Shown piece by piece: positions 1 through 8,399 of a stretch of DNA of 64,000 nt (its first letter is position 1; the number at the start of each line of letters is the position of its first letter). The notes under the pieces were generated by a model. It worked only from the letters and a program-made list of their open reading frames with translations, made no database searches and had not been told where the DNA came from. Both the position numbers and the translations under genes were made by a program. Where the stretch lies: contig DATLLJ010000150.1 in the NCBI GenBank assembly GCA_035537875.1, positions 21,044 to 85,043 on the forward strand, read 5' to 3'. Origin of the DNA: DATLLJ01 sp035537875. Lineage in GTDB: Bacteria > Acidobacteriota > Vicinamibacteria > Vicinamibacterales > CAVVIG01.

Positions 1-1
1 A

Positions 2-1324
2 ATCGTCGACGGCGGGCTCCTCGAGCGCTTTCCGATCACCATCGGCGGCTTCGTGCGTGACGTAGGAATCTTCCAGGTCGATCTCGCGCCAGGCGCGCGG
101 GCGCTGTTGATCGATTGTCCCGAGTTGTTCGATCGCGACTTCCTTTATGGCGACGACAGCGGAGACTATCCGGACAATCCCCGTCGCTTCGCGATGCTCG
201 TGCGTGGCGCCCTTGAATGTGCAGCTCGTCGCGGCGTTGCCCCCCTCGTCGTTCACGCGCACGACTGGCAGGCGGCGCTCGCCCCCGTTTACTTGAGGAC
301 GCTCTACGCCGCGCATCCCGTGCTGGCAGGCACGCCCTGCATTCTGACTATTCATAATCTTGCTTACCAGGGGCTGTGTGAGGTCGATTGGCTGCCGCGG
401 CTCGACCTCGGCCGGGACCAGCTCACACCCGCACGACTCGAGTACTGGGGACGCATCAGCCTGCTCAAGGGAGGAATCAATGACGCGCAGCTGATCACGA
501 CCGTCAGCCCGCGCTACGCCGCCGAAATTCAGACGCCCGAGTTCGGTTGCGGGTTTGACGGTATCCTGCGTGCCCGTGCCGGCGATCTCGTCGGCATCCT
601 GAACGGCATCGACACCGAGAAGTGGGATCCTGAGCACGATCCGTTCATACCTGAACCGTTTGGTCCAGAGAGACTCGAGGGGAAGGTGGCTTCGAAAAGC
701 GAGGTGCTCGCCAGGTTCAACCTGCCGGCTGCCGTCGTCGAACGCCCGCTGGTCGGCATGATTTCTCGGATGGTCGATCAGAAGGGCTTCGACCTCGTCG
801 CCGCGCTGGCGGCCGACCTGCCTCGGCTCGAGGCGTCCTTCGTGGTGCTCGGCACGGGCGAAAGCCGGTATCAGGATTTGTGGACCCAGCTGGCCGCGGC
901 TCATCCCGACCGCATCGGTGTCCACATCGGATTCAACGAACCGCTGGCCCATCTCATCGAGGCGGGTGCGGACATCTTCCTCATGCCATCGCAGTTCGAG
1001 CCGTGTGGGCTCAATCAGATGTACAGTCTCAGGTACGGGACCGTGCCCGTCGTTCGCGCCGTCGGCGGTCTCGCCGATACCGTGACCGATTACGCGCCCG
1101 GTCGACGGACGGCCACCGGGTTCGTGTTCGAGCCCTACGCACCCGCCGCGTTGCTCGGCGCTCTCACGCGTGCCCTGACGCTGTATCACGATCACACCAG
1201 TTGGAAGGCGCTGCAGCAGCGGGGGATGCTGCAGGATCATTCATGGGACCGTTCGGCCCGGGAGTACGTCAAAATATATGGACGCATAGGGCGGATACGA
1301 CAAGATATAGGGCTAAGGGCTTAG
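2..1324 (+). CDS. glgA: Glycogen synthase, 5'-truncated by window edge
   Basis: Transfers glucose from ADP-glucose to growing alpha-1,4-glucan (GT5 family). The frame is open from base 2, upstream of the internal GTG at 53, so the true start and the N-terminal KTGGL region lie outside the window; about 440 residues remain. Visible family features are the HDWQAAL stretch, the ILTIHNLAYQG segment, VSPRYAAEI, GILNGID, and the C-terminal donor site PSQFEPCGLNQM. Thioredoxin follows after a 16-bp gap. The product fits bacterial glycogen metabolism. The start is unknown; the family call is firm. Confidence 0.95.
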   Translation: MVDGGLLERFPITIGGFVRDVGIFQVDLAPGARALLIDCPELFDRDFLYGDDSGDYPDNPRRFAMLVRGALECAARRGVAPLVVHAHDWQAALAPVYLRTLYAAHPVLAGTPCILTIHNLAYQGLCEVDWLPRLDLGRDQLTPARLEYWGRISLLKGGINDAQLITTVSPRYAAEIQTPEFGCGFDGILRARAGDLVGILNGIDTEKWDPEHDPFIPEPFGPERLEGKVASKSEVLARFNLPAAVVERPLVGMISRMVDQKGFDLVAALAADLPRLEASFVVLGTGESRYQDLWTQLAAAHPDRIGVHIGFNEPLAHLIEAGADIFLMPSQFEPCGLNQMYSLRYGTVPVVRAVGGLADTVTDYAPGRRTATGFVFEPYAPAALLGALTRALTLYHDHTSWKALQQRGMLQDHSWDRSAREYVKIYGRIGRIRQDIGLRA

Positions 1325-1340
1325 GACCCAGGGAGATGCG

Positions 1341-1682
1341 ATGACCATAGAGAACTTGCAGACCGCAGTGCAGACCTTTACAGACAGCAACTTCGACGAA
1401 ACGGTCCTCAAGTCGACGGGGCCCGTGGTCGTCGATTTCTGGGCCGAGTGGTGCGGTCCCTGCAAGCGCATCGCCCCGACGGTGGAAGCGCTCGCTGCTG
1501 AGTACGCGGGTAAGGCTACAGTTGGCAAACTGAACGTGGACGACAACCCGAACACGGCGTTCAAGTTCCAGATTCGCGGCATCCCCACGCTGCTGATCTT
1601 CAAAGGTGGCCTGGTTGTCGAGTCTCTCGTCGGCCTGGCTTCGAAGGACGACCTCAAGAAGGCCATCGACAAGCACCTCTGA
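1341..1682 (+). CDS. trxA: Thioredoxin
   Basis: Small cytosolic dithiol/disulfide oxidoreductase of 113 residues, the normal family length. The redox motif WCGPCK follows the typical VVDFWAEW strand, and the cis-proline segment GIPTLLIFKGG is intact. The ATG at 1341 lies just after a GGGAG-like ribosome binding site. Thioredoxin reductase begins 1 base after the stop codon, so reductant and reductase are very probably co-transcribed and translationally linked. Confidence 0.97.
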   Translation: MTIENLQTAVQTFTDSNFDETVLKSTGPVVVDFWAEWCGPCKRIAPTVEALAAEYAGKATVGKLNVDDNPNTAFKFQIRGIPTLLIFKGGLVVESLVGLASKDDLKKAIDKHL

Positions 1683-1683
1683 C

Positions 1684-2670
1684 ATGGCCACACGCAACGT
1701 CGTAATCGTCGGGTCGGGCCCGGCTGGCTTGACGGCTGCTCTGTACACGGCCCGAGCCAGCCTCCACCCCCTCGTCATTGAAGGTATTGAAGCGGGCGGG
1801 CAGCTCATGCTGACGACGATGGTGGAGAACTTTCCCGGTCACAAGGACGGGATCATGGGGCCCGACCTGATGGCCGAGATGCGCGCGCAGGCAGAGAAGT
1901 TCGGCGCCGAAATAGTGCAGGATTACGTCACGGCCGTCGATCTCGCGGTCTCTCCGATCAAGGTCAGGACGGGGAGCGCGGAGTACAGCACGAGAACGTT
2001 AATCATTGCGACAGGCGCCTCGGCCCGTCTGCTCGGACTCCCGTCCGAGCGGTCCCTGATGGGCCACGGCGTATCGACCTGCGCCACCTGCGACGGCTAC
2101 TTCTTCCGGAATCAGGAAATCGCCGTCGTGGGCGGCGGAGATTCGGCGATGGAGGAAGCGGTCTTTCTCACCCGGTTCGCGAGCAAGGTCACAGTTGTCC
2201 ATCGCCGCGACACGCTGCGCGCGTCCAGAATCATGCAGGACAAGGCGCGCGCCAACTCCAAAATCGCGTGGATGCTCGATTCCGAGGTCGAGGAAATCGA
2301 GGGCCCGTCGGGCGAAGTGACGGGCATGCAGGTCCGGAACAACAAGTCCGGCGTTCGGACGAAGATTCCCGTGACTGGTGTCTTCGTGGCGATCGGCCAC
2401 ACGCCCAACACGGCGCTGTTCAAGGGTCAGCTCGAGCTCGACGCCAACGGCTACATCGTCACGCACGACGGCGCGAAAACGAGCGCGCAAGGCGTGTTCG
2501 CCTGCGGCGACGTTCAGGATCACATATACAGGCAGGCGATTACGGCTGCAGGATCCGGCTGCATGGCGGCGTTGGACGCCGAGCACTTCCTCGGCGACGT
2601 GCCCGAGCATTTGCAGACCACGTCTGCGTTTCAGTCAATCCAGCCGCCGCCGACGACGACGTCCTCCTGA
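1684..2670 (+). CDS. trxB: Thioredoxin-disulfide reductase
   Basis: NADPH-dependent flavoenzyme that reduces thioredoxin, 328 residues. The FAD motif GSGPAGLTAALYTARA is at the N-terminus, the redox-active CATC pair sits near the middle, the NADPH motif GGGDSAMEEA follows, and GVFACGDV is near the C-terminus. I chose the ATG at 1684, directly after the trxA stop, because the dinucleotide-binding fold starts there; an in-frame start at 1606 would lie inside trxA. Its last 40 bases overlap the 3' end of the convergent mnmA gene. Confidence 0.96.
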   Translation: MATRNVVIVGSGPAGLTAALYTARASLHPLVIEGIEAGGQLMLTTMVENFPGHKDGIMGPDLMAEMRAQAEKFGAEIVQDYVTAVDLAVSPIKVRTGSAEYSTRTLIIATGASARLLGLPSERSLMGHGVSTCATCDGYFFRNQEIAVVGGGDSAMEEAVFLTRFASKVTVVHRRDTLRASRIMQDKARANSKIAWMLDSEVEEIEGPSGEVTGMQVRNNKSGVRTKIPVTGVFVAIGHTPNTALFKGQLELDANGYIVTHDGAKTSAQGVFACGDVQDHIYRQAITAAGSGCMAALDAEHFLGDVPEHLQTTSAFQSIQPPPTTTSS

Positions 2671-3704
2671 TAGAACACGACGGCCTGGCCGGGCGTGACC
2701 GCGACCTGTGGCGCATCGAAGACGAGCTGCGCGCGCCGGTCGCCGAGGGCAGTCAGGGTCGCGTCTGCGGGGCGATGCCGGTGACGGATCTGCGCCGTGA
2801 CCTCGAGCGGCCCCGACGGCTCCGCGATCATCCAGTTGACCTCAGACGCCGTCAGCGTCGTCTTTTCGAGCAGAGCCTTCGGTCCGACGATCACCTGCTG
2901 CTCGACCGGGTTGAGCGAAAGCACGTACACGGGCTGGCCGCCGGGCGATCTTGACAGCCCGAGACCCTTCCGCTGGCCGACAGTGAATCGATGGATCCCG
3001 TCGTGGCGTCCGACCACGCGGCCCGCCGTGTCGATAATCTCCCCGTGCGCGCGCGCCGCCTCTGGCGAATGCGTGGCGACGAACGTCGCGTAGTCGTGGT
3101 CCGGGATGAAACAGATCTCCTGGCTGTCCGGTTTGTCGGCGACGAGCAGACCACGACGCCGCGCATACTCGCGGACGTCGTCCTTCGACCAATCGCCGAC
3201 GGGGAACAGCGCGTGCGCCAGCTGGTCCTGCGACAGAGAAAACAGGAAGTAGGACTGATCCTTGTCGGGATCGAGGCTGCGTCGCAGCAGGTGACGGGCC
3301 GTCCCCGGGTCGCGGTCAAGGCGCGCATAGTGGCCCGTGGCCACGACGTCTGCGCCGAAGCCGCGCGCGCGTGTCAGCAGTGTCGAAAACTTCAGGTCGC
3401 TGTTGCAGCGCGCGCACGGGATCGGTGTGCGACCCGCCGCATACTCGCGGACGAAATTCGACACGACGTGCTCGTCGAACTGCCGCTCGAGATTGACGAT
3501 GTAGTGCGGAATGCCGAGTGTGCGCGCCACCCGCCGCGCGTCGTGCAGATCGTCGAGCGTGCAGCAGCTGCCGAACGTCCGCTCGCCGTCTGACTGATCG
3601 TAGAGCTGCATGGACAGACCGATGACATCGTGGCCCTGCTCGACGACGAGGGCCGCGGCCACCGACGAATCCACTCCACCCGACATGGCAACGACAATTC
3701 GCAT
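2631..3704 (-). CDS. mnmA: tRNA-specific 2-thiouridylase MnmA
   Basis: ATP-dependent enzyme that adds sulfur to U34 of tRNAs for Lys, Glu and Gln; 357 residues. The PP-loop SGGVDSS is at residues 9-15. Candidate nucleophile and persulfide cysteines are seen in PIPCARC (about residue 100) and EICFIP (about residue 200). The variant FGSCCTLDD after the N-terminal domain occurs in one branch of the family. A cysteine desulfurase lies 27 bp upstream on the same strand and is the likely sulfur donor. The 3' end overlaps trxB tail-to-tail by 40 bp. Confidence 0.95.
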   Translation of the reverse strand: MRIVVAMSGGVDSSVAAALVVEQGHDVIGLSMQLYDQSDGERTFGSCCTLDDLHDARRVARTLGIPHYIVNLERQFDEHVVSNFVREYAAGRTPIPCARCNSDLKFSTLLTRARGFGADVVATGHYARLDRDPGTARHLLRRSLDPDKDQSYFLFSLSQDQLAHALFPVGDWSKDDVREYARRRGLLVADKPDSQEICFIPDHDYATFVATHSPEAARAHGEIIDTAGRVVGRHDGIHRFTVGQRKGLGLSRSPGGQPVYVLSLNPVEQQVIVGPKALLEKTTLTASEVNWMIAEPSGPLEVTAQIRHRHRPADATLTALGDRRAQLVFDAPQVAVTPGQAVVFYQEDVVVGGGWID

Positions 3705-3731
3705 CTGTTTCTGGTTCGACCGACTGCGCGG

Positions 3732-4889
3732 CTAGCCCGCCTTGCGCGTCAACCCCCGAAGTTTCTCGACCAGCCGTGGCAATGTTTCGACGACGCGATC
3801 GACTTCGGCGTCGGTTGAAAACAGCCCGAGGCTGAAGCGAAGCGAGTTCTGCGTCCGGTGGGCTGGCAACCCCATTGCCCGCAGCACGTGCGACGGCTCG
3901 AGCGTCCCGGACGAGCACGCCGAGCCGGTGGACACGGCGATGCCTTCCAGGTCGAGCGCGATGAGCAGGCTCTCTGCCTCGACGCGGTCGAAGCTGATAT
4001 TGCTCGTGTTGGGCACGCGTGGCTGGAGTGCGCCGTTCACCGCCGATCCGGGCACAGTCTTCAGGATCCCGGCCTCGAGGCGGTCGCGCAGTGCGCCGAG
4101 GCGAGCACCTTCGGCGGCAATCTTCGCGCCCGCCAGCGCAGCGGCGGTCCCCATACCCGCGATCGCCGGCACGTTCTCCGTGCCGGCCCGCCGGTTTCGT
4201 TCGTGCCGGCCGCCGGTGAGAATGGGCTGCATCCGCGTGCCACGCTTGATCCACAGGGCACCGGCGCCCTTCGGGCCATTGAACTTGTGCGCCGACAGCG
4301 ACAGCAGGTCGATGCCAAGGGCTCGCACGTCGACCGGGATCTTGCCGACCGACTGCACCGCATCGGTGTGGACAATCGCGCCGCGCTCGTGGGCCAGGCG
4401 CGCGAGCTCGGCAACGGGCTGAACCGTCCCGATCTCGTTGTTCGCATGCATGATCGACACAATCGCGGTGTCATCGCTGATGACCTCGCGCAGCCGGTCT
4501 GGGGCGATGATACCCGTCTGGTCCACGGGCAGGAGCGTCGTCCGCCAGCCCCGCCTGGCCAGTGCCTTGAAGGTGTTCAGGACGGCCTCGTGCTCGATGG
4601 AGCTGGCGATGAGGTGGCGCCGGCCAGTCGGTTCGAGCGCCTCGGCGGCCCCCCGGATCGCGAAGTTGTCCGATTCCGTCCCTCCGCTGGTGAAGACCAC
4701 CTCTGAGGGATCGCCGTTAAGAAGCGTCGCTACGGCTGACCTGGCTTCGTCAATTAATGCCTTGGCCTGTTGACCGAAGTAATGAACACTCGACGGATTG
4801 CCGAAAAGATCATGGGTCGCACGTACCACTGCCTCAATCACCGGGGGGGCGAGGGGGGTAGTGGCGTTGTAGTCAAAGTAGACACGCAT
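3732..4889 (-). CDS. Cysteine desulfurase (NifS/IscS family)
   Basis: PLP enzyme that takes sulfur from cysteine as an enzyme persulfide; 385 residues from the ATG at 4889. The start was chosen because MRVYFDYNATTPL is the classic family N-terminus; the in-frame ATG at 4949 would add 20 unrelated residues. The PLP lysine is in SLSAHKFNGPKG and the catalytic cysteine in STGSACSSG. It is followed by mnmA, so tRNA thiolation is the likely main job. No iscU or iscA lies nearby, which argues against a dedicated Fe-S operon here. Confidence 0.93.
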   Translation of the reverse strand: MRVYFDYNATTPLAPPVIEAVVRATHDLFGNPSSVHYFGQQAKALIDEARSAVATLLNGDPSEVVFTSGGTESDNFAIRGAAEALEPTGRRHLIASSIEHEAVLNTFKALARRGWRTTLLPVDQTGIIAPDRLREVISDDTAIVSIMHANNEIGTVQPVAELARLAHERGAIVHTDAVQSVGKIPVDVRALGIDLLSLSAHKFNGPKGAGALWIKRGTRMQPILTGGRHERNRRAGTENVPAIAGMGTAAALAGAKIAAEGARLGALRDRLEAGILKTVPGSAVNGALQPRVPNTSNISFDRVEAESLLIALDLEGIAVSTGSACSSGTLEPSHVLRAMGLPAHRTQNSLRFSLGLFSTDAEVDRVVETLPRLVEKLRGLTRKAG

Positions 4890-4939
4890 CAGTGAACCGT
4901 TCATTGTAGCATTGCCGTAACCATTGGAAACAAAAGGAC

Positions 4940-4968
4940 TAGACAACATCTGAGGCGACCCCTATACT
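4940..4968 (+). promoter_or_regulatory. Sigma-70-type promoter for the bactofilin gene
   Basis: A -35-like TAGACA (4940-4945) and a -10-like TATACT (4963-4968) are separated by exactly 17 bases, each with one mismatch to consensus. The GGAGG ribosome binding site at 5031-5035 and the ATG at 5042 follow. The element lies in the spacer between the divergent desulfurase and bactofilin genes. Prediction from sequence only. Confidence 0.55.
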
Positions 4969-5041
4969 GACGCGAAAATCGTGCTTGCGCCCCCGGGCAA
5001 GACGGTCTCGCACCCTGCAAGAGGACAGGCGGAGGATTGAC

Positions 5042-5584
5042 ATGTGGAAACGTGATGAAGGCGTTCGTCCGTCGACCGGACAACCAGCGGCTGCGCCCCA
5101 GCCCCCCGCGCCGGTCGCGAGCACTCCTGCACGTCCAGAGGCGGGCCATCACATGGAGAAGGACATCGTGAACATTGGCAAGTCGGTGGTCATCAAGGGC
5201 GAGCTGAATGGGAGCGAGGATCTCACGATTGAAGGGCACGTGGAAGGCACGATTCAGCTGCGCGAGCACGTGCTGACGATTGGGCCGAACGGGCGCATCA
5301 AGGCACAGGTCTTCGCCAAGTCGGTCATCGTTCTGGGTGAAGTGACTGGCAACGTCACGGCCAGCGAAAAGGTGGACATCCGGGACAACGGCTCGGTCGA
5401 CGGCGACATCGTGTCGCCGCGTGTGGCCATTGCCGAAGGCGCGCACTTCCGTGGAAGTGTCGATATGCAGCGGAAGGGCGGTGGACAGCCCGCGGCGAAG
5501 GCGGACGCCAAGGCGGCGGCGCCGCAGCCGGCGCCGGCCGTGCAGCCTCACGCCGCCGCTCCGGCCCAGCGCGTAGGCGCGTAG
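5042..5584 (+). CDS. Bactofilin-family polymer-forming cytoskeletal protein
   Basis: Protein of 180 residues with a central right-handed beta-helix (bactofilin/DUF583) made of repeated strands such as GSEDLTIEGHVEGTIQL and GEVTGNVTASEKVDI. It is flanked by disordered ends: an N-terminal Pro/Ala segment and a C-terminal Ala/Pro tail. Bactofilins self-assemble into filaments that place envelope or cell-shape proteins. A clear GGAGG ribosome binding site 6 bases upstream fixes the ATG at 5042 over the in-frame GTG at 4985. There are no membrane segments. Confidence 0.92.
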   Translation: MWKRDEGVRPSTGQPAAAPQPPAPVASTPARPEAGHHMEKDIVNIGKSVVIKGELNGSEDLTIEGHVEGTIQLREHVLTIGPNGRIKAQVFAKSVIVLGEVTGNVTASEKVDIRDNGSVDGDIVSPRVAIAEGAHFRGSVDMQRKGGGQPAAKADAKAAAPQPAPAVQPHAAAPAQRVGA

Positions 5585-5668
5585 AAGCCAATAGCTGGAA
5601 GCCAGGACTCGGAAGTTCGAAGCGAGGAGTGGGAAAGCGGCCTTCTGCCTTCTCACTTCTTTCGTCCA
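5585..5668. repeat. Intergenic GAAG-word repeat with inverted arm
   Basis: After the bactofilin stop the sequence is built of degenerate words (GAAGCCAATAGCTGGAAGCC and so on) followed by complementary-looking words (CTTCTGCCTTCTCACTTCTTTC). The arms can partly pair. It is the weakest member of the word-array family seen at about 14.7, 16.0, 38.5 and 63.6 kb. Confidence 0.5.
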
Positions 5669-5683
5669 CCTTCCGCTGCAGGT

Positions 5684-6328
5684 ATGGGCCTTCTCAATCG
5701 CCTCGCCCCTCGCCGACCGGAACCCAACCCGGCCCCTCCTCTATTGTCCGAGGTTGAAGATCCGGTCTTTGCCACGAAGGCGCTGAGGAAGTTCCTGACG
5801 GCGCTGACGTCGCATCCCTCGCCGTCGCTGCTCGACCTCGGACCCGTTGTCGGGAGCAATGTCAGCTTCTTCGGCGAACAGCTCGGGTGCAAGATTTTCG
5901 TCGAGGATATTTTTGCCGATCTCGAGCGGCATCTGCGCGAGGACAAGCTCGAACGACTTCCCGATTTCCTCAAGAAGCGATTCCCCCAGGCGACCGGATC
6001 GATGGACGGCATTCTCTGCTGGGATCTCATCGATTACCTCGACAAGGCCTCCGCTCAGGCGCTCGCAACCGAGCTGGCGCGCGTGCTTCGACCCGACGGC
6101 GCGCTGCTGGCATTCTTCGGGAGCGTGCAGCGACAGGATCAGCGCTATACCAAGTACATCATCGTCGACGAAGTCAATCTTCGCCATCGCGCCTATCCTG
6201 CCGCGAGAGGCCGGCGGGCGGCGCTGTTGAACCGCGATATCATCAGACTGTTCGAGGGTCTCCGCGTTTCGGACTCCTTCCTCCTGCAGAACAACATCCG
6301 CGAGATTCTGTTTCGAAAACCGGCATAG
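5684..6328 (+). CDS. Putative class I SAM-dependent methyltransferase
   Basis: Protein of 214 residues. The LLDLGPVVGSNVSFF segment (about residues 47-61) occupies the place of a glycine-rich SAM-binding loop, although it is not a canonical GxGxG. FVEDIF follows as the strand-2 acidic end, GILCWDLIDYL as motif IV, and LARVLRPDGALLAFFG as the post-motif typical of Methyltransf_11/25-like folds. The N-terminal 30 residues are proline-rich and probably disordered. Substrate unknown. Position between bactofilin and a SAM-hydrolase-like gene suggests nothing specific beyond SAM metabolism. Confidence 0.7.
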   Translation: MGLLNRLAPRRPEPNPAPPLLSEVEDPVFATKALRKFLTALTSHPSPSLLDLGPVVGSNVSFFGEQLGCKIFVEDIFADLERHLREDKLERLPDFLKKRFPQATGSMDGILCWDLIDYLDKASAQALATELARVLRPDGALLAFFGSVQRQDQRYTKYIIVDEVNLRHRAYPAARGRRAALLNRDIIRLFEGLRVSDSFLLQNNIREILFRKPA

Positions 6329-6353
6329 CCGTCGGTTCGGGTAATCTCCACGC

Positions 6354-7145
6354 ATGGCGCGTCCTGTCGTAGCGCTGCTGACCGATTTCGGCCTCCGCGA
6401 TCATTACGTCGGCACGATGAAAGGGGTGATGCTCGGCATCTGTCCCGATCTGACGCTCGTGGACATCTCGCACGACATCCCGCCGCATGACGTGATCGCG
6501 GGCGGTCTGGCGCTTGCGGCGTGTCACCGGTATTTCCCGCCGGGAACGGTCTTCCTGGCCGTGGTCGATCCCGGCGTCGGGTCGGCCCGGCGCGCGATTG
6601 CGGCAGACTCTGGGTCGTATCGGTTTGTCGCCCCGGACAATGGGATTCTCAGCTCGGTGCTGGACGAGCAGCCCTCGTGGCGCGCCGTGGAGCTCACCGA
6701 GCCCCGATATGCGCGGGCCGTCGTCTGCCGCACGTTCGAGGGGCGCGATCGATTCGCGCCGGCGGCTGCATGGCTGGCGAGCGGCGTCGACGTCGGCGCG
6801 CTCGGACCGTTCATCGCCGATCTGATCCGACTCGCATTGCCGGTCGCGGTGATTGAGGCGGGCACCATTCGCGGAGAAGTCGTGCGCGTGGATCGCTTTG
6901 GCAATCTCATCACCAACATCGATCGGCAGACGTTCGATGCCCTTGTCGGCGGAGACCCTGACATCCGTGCGGGAGGCCGTCCGATTGCCCGTGTGGTTTC
7001 CACGTACGCCGACATTGCCCCGGGAGAAGTCTGCGCGCTCTTCGGCAGCGACGAGCGGCTCGAAATCGCGGCCAGCGGCGCCAGCGCGGCCGCACTGCTC
7101 GATCTTGGGCGGGGTGCGTCCGTGCACGTCACACGGGGCGCGTGA
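6354..7145 (+). CDS. SAM hydroxide adenosyltransferase-like protein (DUF62 family)
   Basis: Protein of 263 residues in the fluorinase/chlorinase/SAM-hydrolase superfamily. Most bacterial members hydrolyse S-adenosylmethionine to adenosine and methionine. The N-terminal LLTDFGLRDHYVGTMKGV and VDISHDIPPHDV motifs are typical, as are VVDPGVGSARR, FVAPDNGILS and the C-terminal VDRFGNLITNI. It lacks an obvious 23-residue halogenase loop, but I did not align it. It sits 25 bp after the methyltransferase gene and ends 18 bp before the acyl-CoA dehydrogenase. Confidence 0.85.
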   Translation: MARPVVALLTDFGLRDHYVGTMKGVMLGICPDLTLVDISHDIPPHDVIAGGLALAACHRYFPPGTVFLAVVDPGVGSARRAIAADSGSYRFVAPDNGILSSVLDEQPSWRAVELTEPRYARAVVCRTFEGRDRFAPAAAWLASGVDVGALGPFIADLIRLALPVAVIEAGTIRGEVVRVDRFGNLITNIDRQTFDALVGGDPDIRAGGRPIARVVSTYADIAPGEVCALFGSDERLEIAASGASAAALLDLGRGASVHVTRGA

Positions 7146-7163
7146 TAGCATGGCGCGCTTTCC

Positions 7164-8372
7164 ATGATCGATTTCACCCTCACCGAGGAACAGGGTCTGC
7201 TCGAACAGTCCATTCGGGAGTGGGCCAGGAACGAAGTCGCGCCCGTCATCCGGGAGAACGATCGGCGGCACTACTTCGATCGTGAGCGTGTGCTCGGTGG
7301 AATGCAGAAGCTCGGACTGCTCGGGGTCGCCATCCCCACCACGTACGGCGGCGCGGGGATGGACTACATATCGCTCGGACTCGTGAGCGAAGAGCTTGAA
7401 TACGTGGACACGTCGCTGCGCGTCATCATGTCCGTTCACGCGGGGCTTCACGGCCTGACGCTGCTGACGTGGGGGAACGAGGACCAGAAGCGGCGGTATC
7501 TCGTGCCGCAGGCGCAGGGACGGAGGATCGCGGGCTACGGTCTCACCGAGCCCTCGGCCGGCAGCGACGCGCGAGGCATCCAGACGACGGCCGTCCGGAA
7601 GGGCAGTCGGTATGTCCTGACGGGCGAGAAGAGCTGGATCTCCCTTGCGAACGTCGCGGACGATTTCCTGGTGTTCGCCTGGACCGACCTCGACAAGAAG
7701 CGGCAACGCGACCCGTCCGGCATCAGCGCGTTCATCGTGGAGCGGTCGTTCAAGGGCTTCGCCAGCGGACCGATGAAAGAGAAGTGGGGCATTCTGGCCG
7801 GCGACACCGGGTACTTCACGCTGGACGAGGTCGAGGTCCCGGAGGAGAATCTGCTGGGACGCCTGGGCGAAGGGTTCAAGATCGCGATGTCCGCGCTCGA
7901 TCAGGGGCGCTTCACGGTCGCGGCCGGCGCCACGGGGCTCATTCGCGCCTGTCGCGACGCCAGCGTTGGTTATGCAAAGGAGCGGCGGGCGTTCGGTGTC
8001 GAGATCGGACAGCACCAACTCGTCAAGGAGATGCTGGCGCAGATGGAGTCGGACTATCAATCTGCCCGGCTCTTGTGGCTGCGCGCGGGCTGGCTCAAGA
8101 ACAGCGGCCAACGCTCCACGCGCGAGACGGGGCTGGCCAAGTGGTTCGCGACGATCGCCTCGGAACGTGCGGCGGCCGACGCGGTGCAAATCCACGGAGC
8201 CAATGGGTATTCGGACGAATATCCGGTCGGACGTTTTTACCGAAACTGCAAGGGCGCCGTCATCTACGAGGGCACCCGCGAGATCCATAAGCTGATGCAG
8301 GCGGATTACCTGCTCGGCTATCGAACCGATCGGCCCGCACGCTGCGAGCTGCCGGCCTGGGAAAAAAACTGA
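7164..8372 (+). CDS. Acyl-CoA dehydrogenase
   Basis: FAD enzyme of 402 residues that introduces a 2,3-double bond into an acyl-CoA. N-terminal helical domain begins with DFTLTEEQGLLEQSIREW; the middle domain has GYGLTEPSAGSDARG and the FAD-contacting KSWISLANVADDFLVFAW; the C-terminal domain has AVQIHGANGYSDEYPVGRFYR and YEGTREIHKL, whose Glu is the usual catalytic base. The YEGTREIH and GLTEPSAGSD wording resembles the glutaryl-CoA/short-chain group, but chain-length preference cannot be read. No electron-transfer flavoprotein genes are in the window. Confidence 0.92.
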   Translation: MIDFTLTEEQGLLEQSIREWARNEVAPVIRENDRRHYFDRERVLGGMQKLGLLGVAIPTTYGGAGMDYISLGLVSEELEYVDTSLRVIMSVHAGLHGLTLLTWGNEDQKRRYLVPQAQGRRIAGYGLTEPSAGSDARGIQTTAVRKGSRYVLTGEKSWISLANVADDFLVFAWTDLDKKRQRDPSGISAFIVERSFKGFASGPMKEKWGILAGDTGYFTLDEVEVPEENLLGRLGEGFKIAMSALDQGRFTVAAGATGLIRACRDASVGYAKERRAFGVEIGQHQLVKEMLAQMESDYQSARLLWLRAGWLKNSGQRSTRETGLAKWFATIASERAAADAVQIHGANGYSDEYPVGRFYRNCKGAVIYEGTREIHKLMQADYLLGYRTDRPARCELPAWEKN

Positions 8373-8399
8373 AGGCTCAGGGCTCGAGGCAACGATTCT

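Noticed and set aside
6243..8288. 681-codon open frame antisense to the SAM-hydrolase and acyl-CoA dehydrogenase genes
   Set aside because: A GC-rich shadow frame; the plus-strand genes have clear catalytic motifs and the antisense product resembles nothing.
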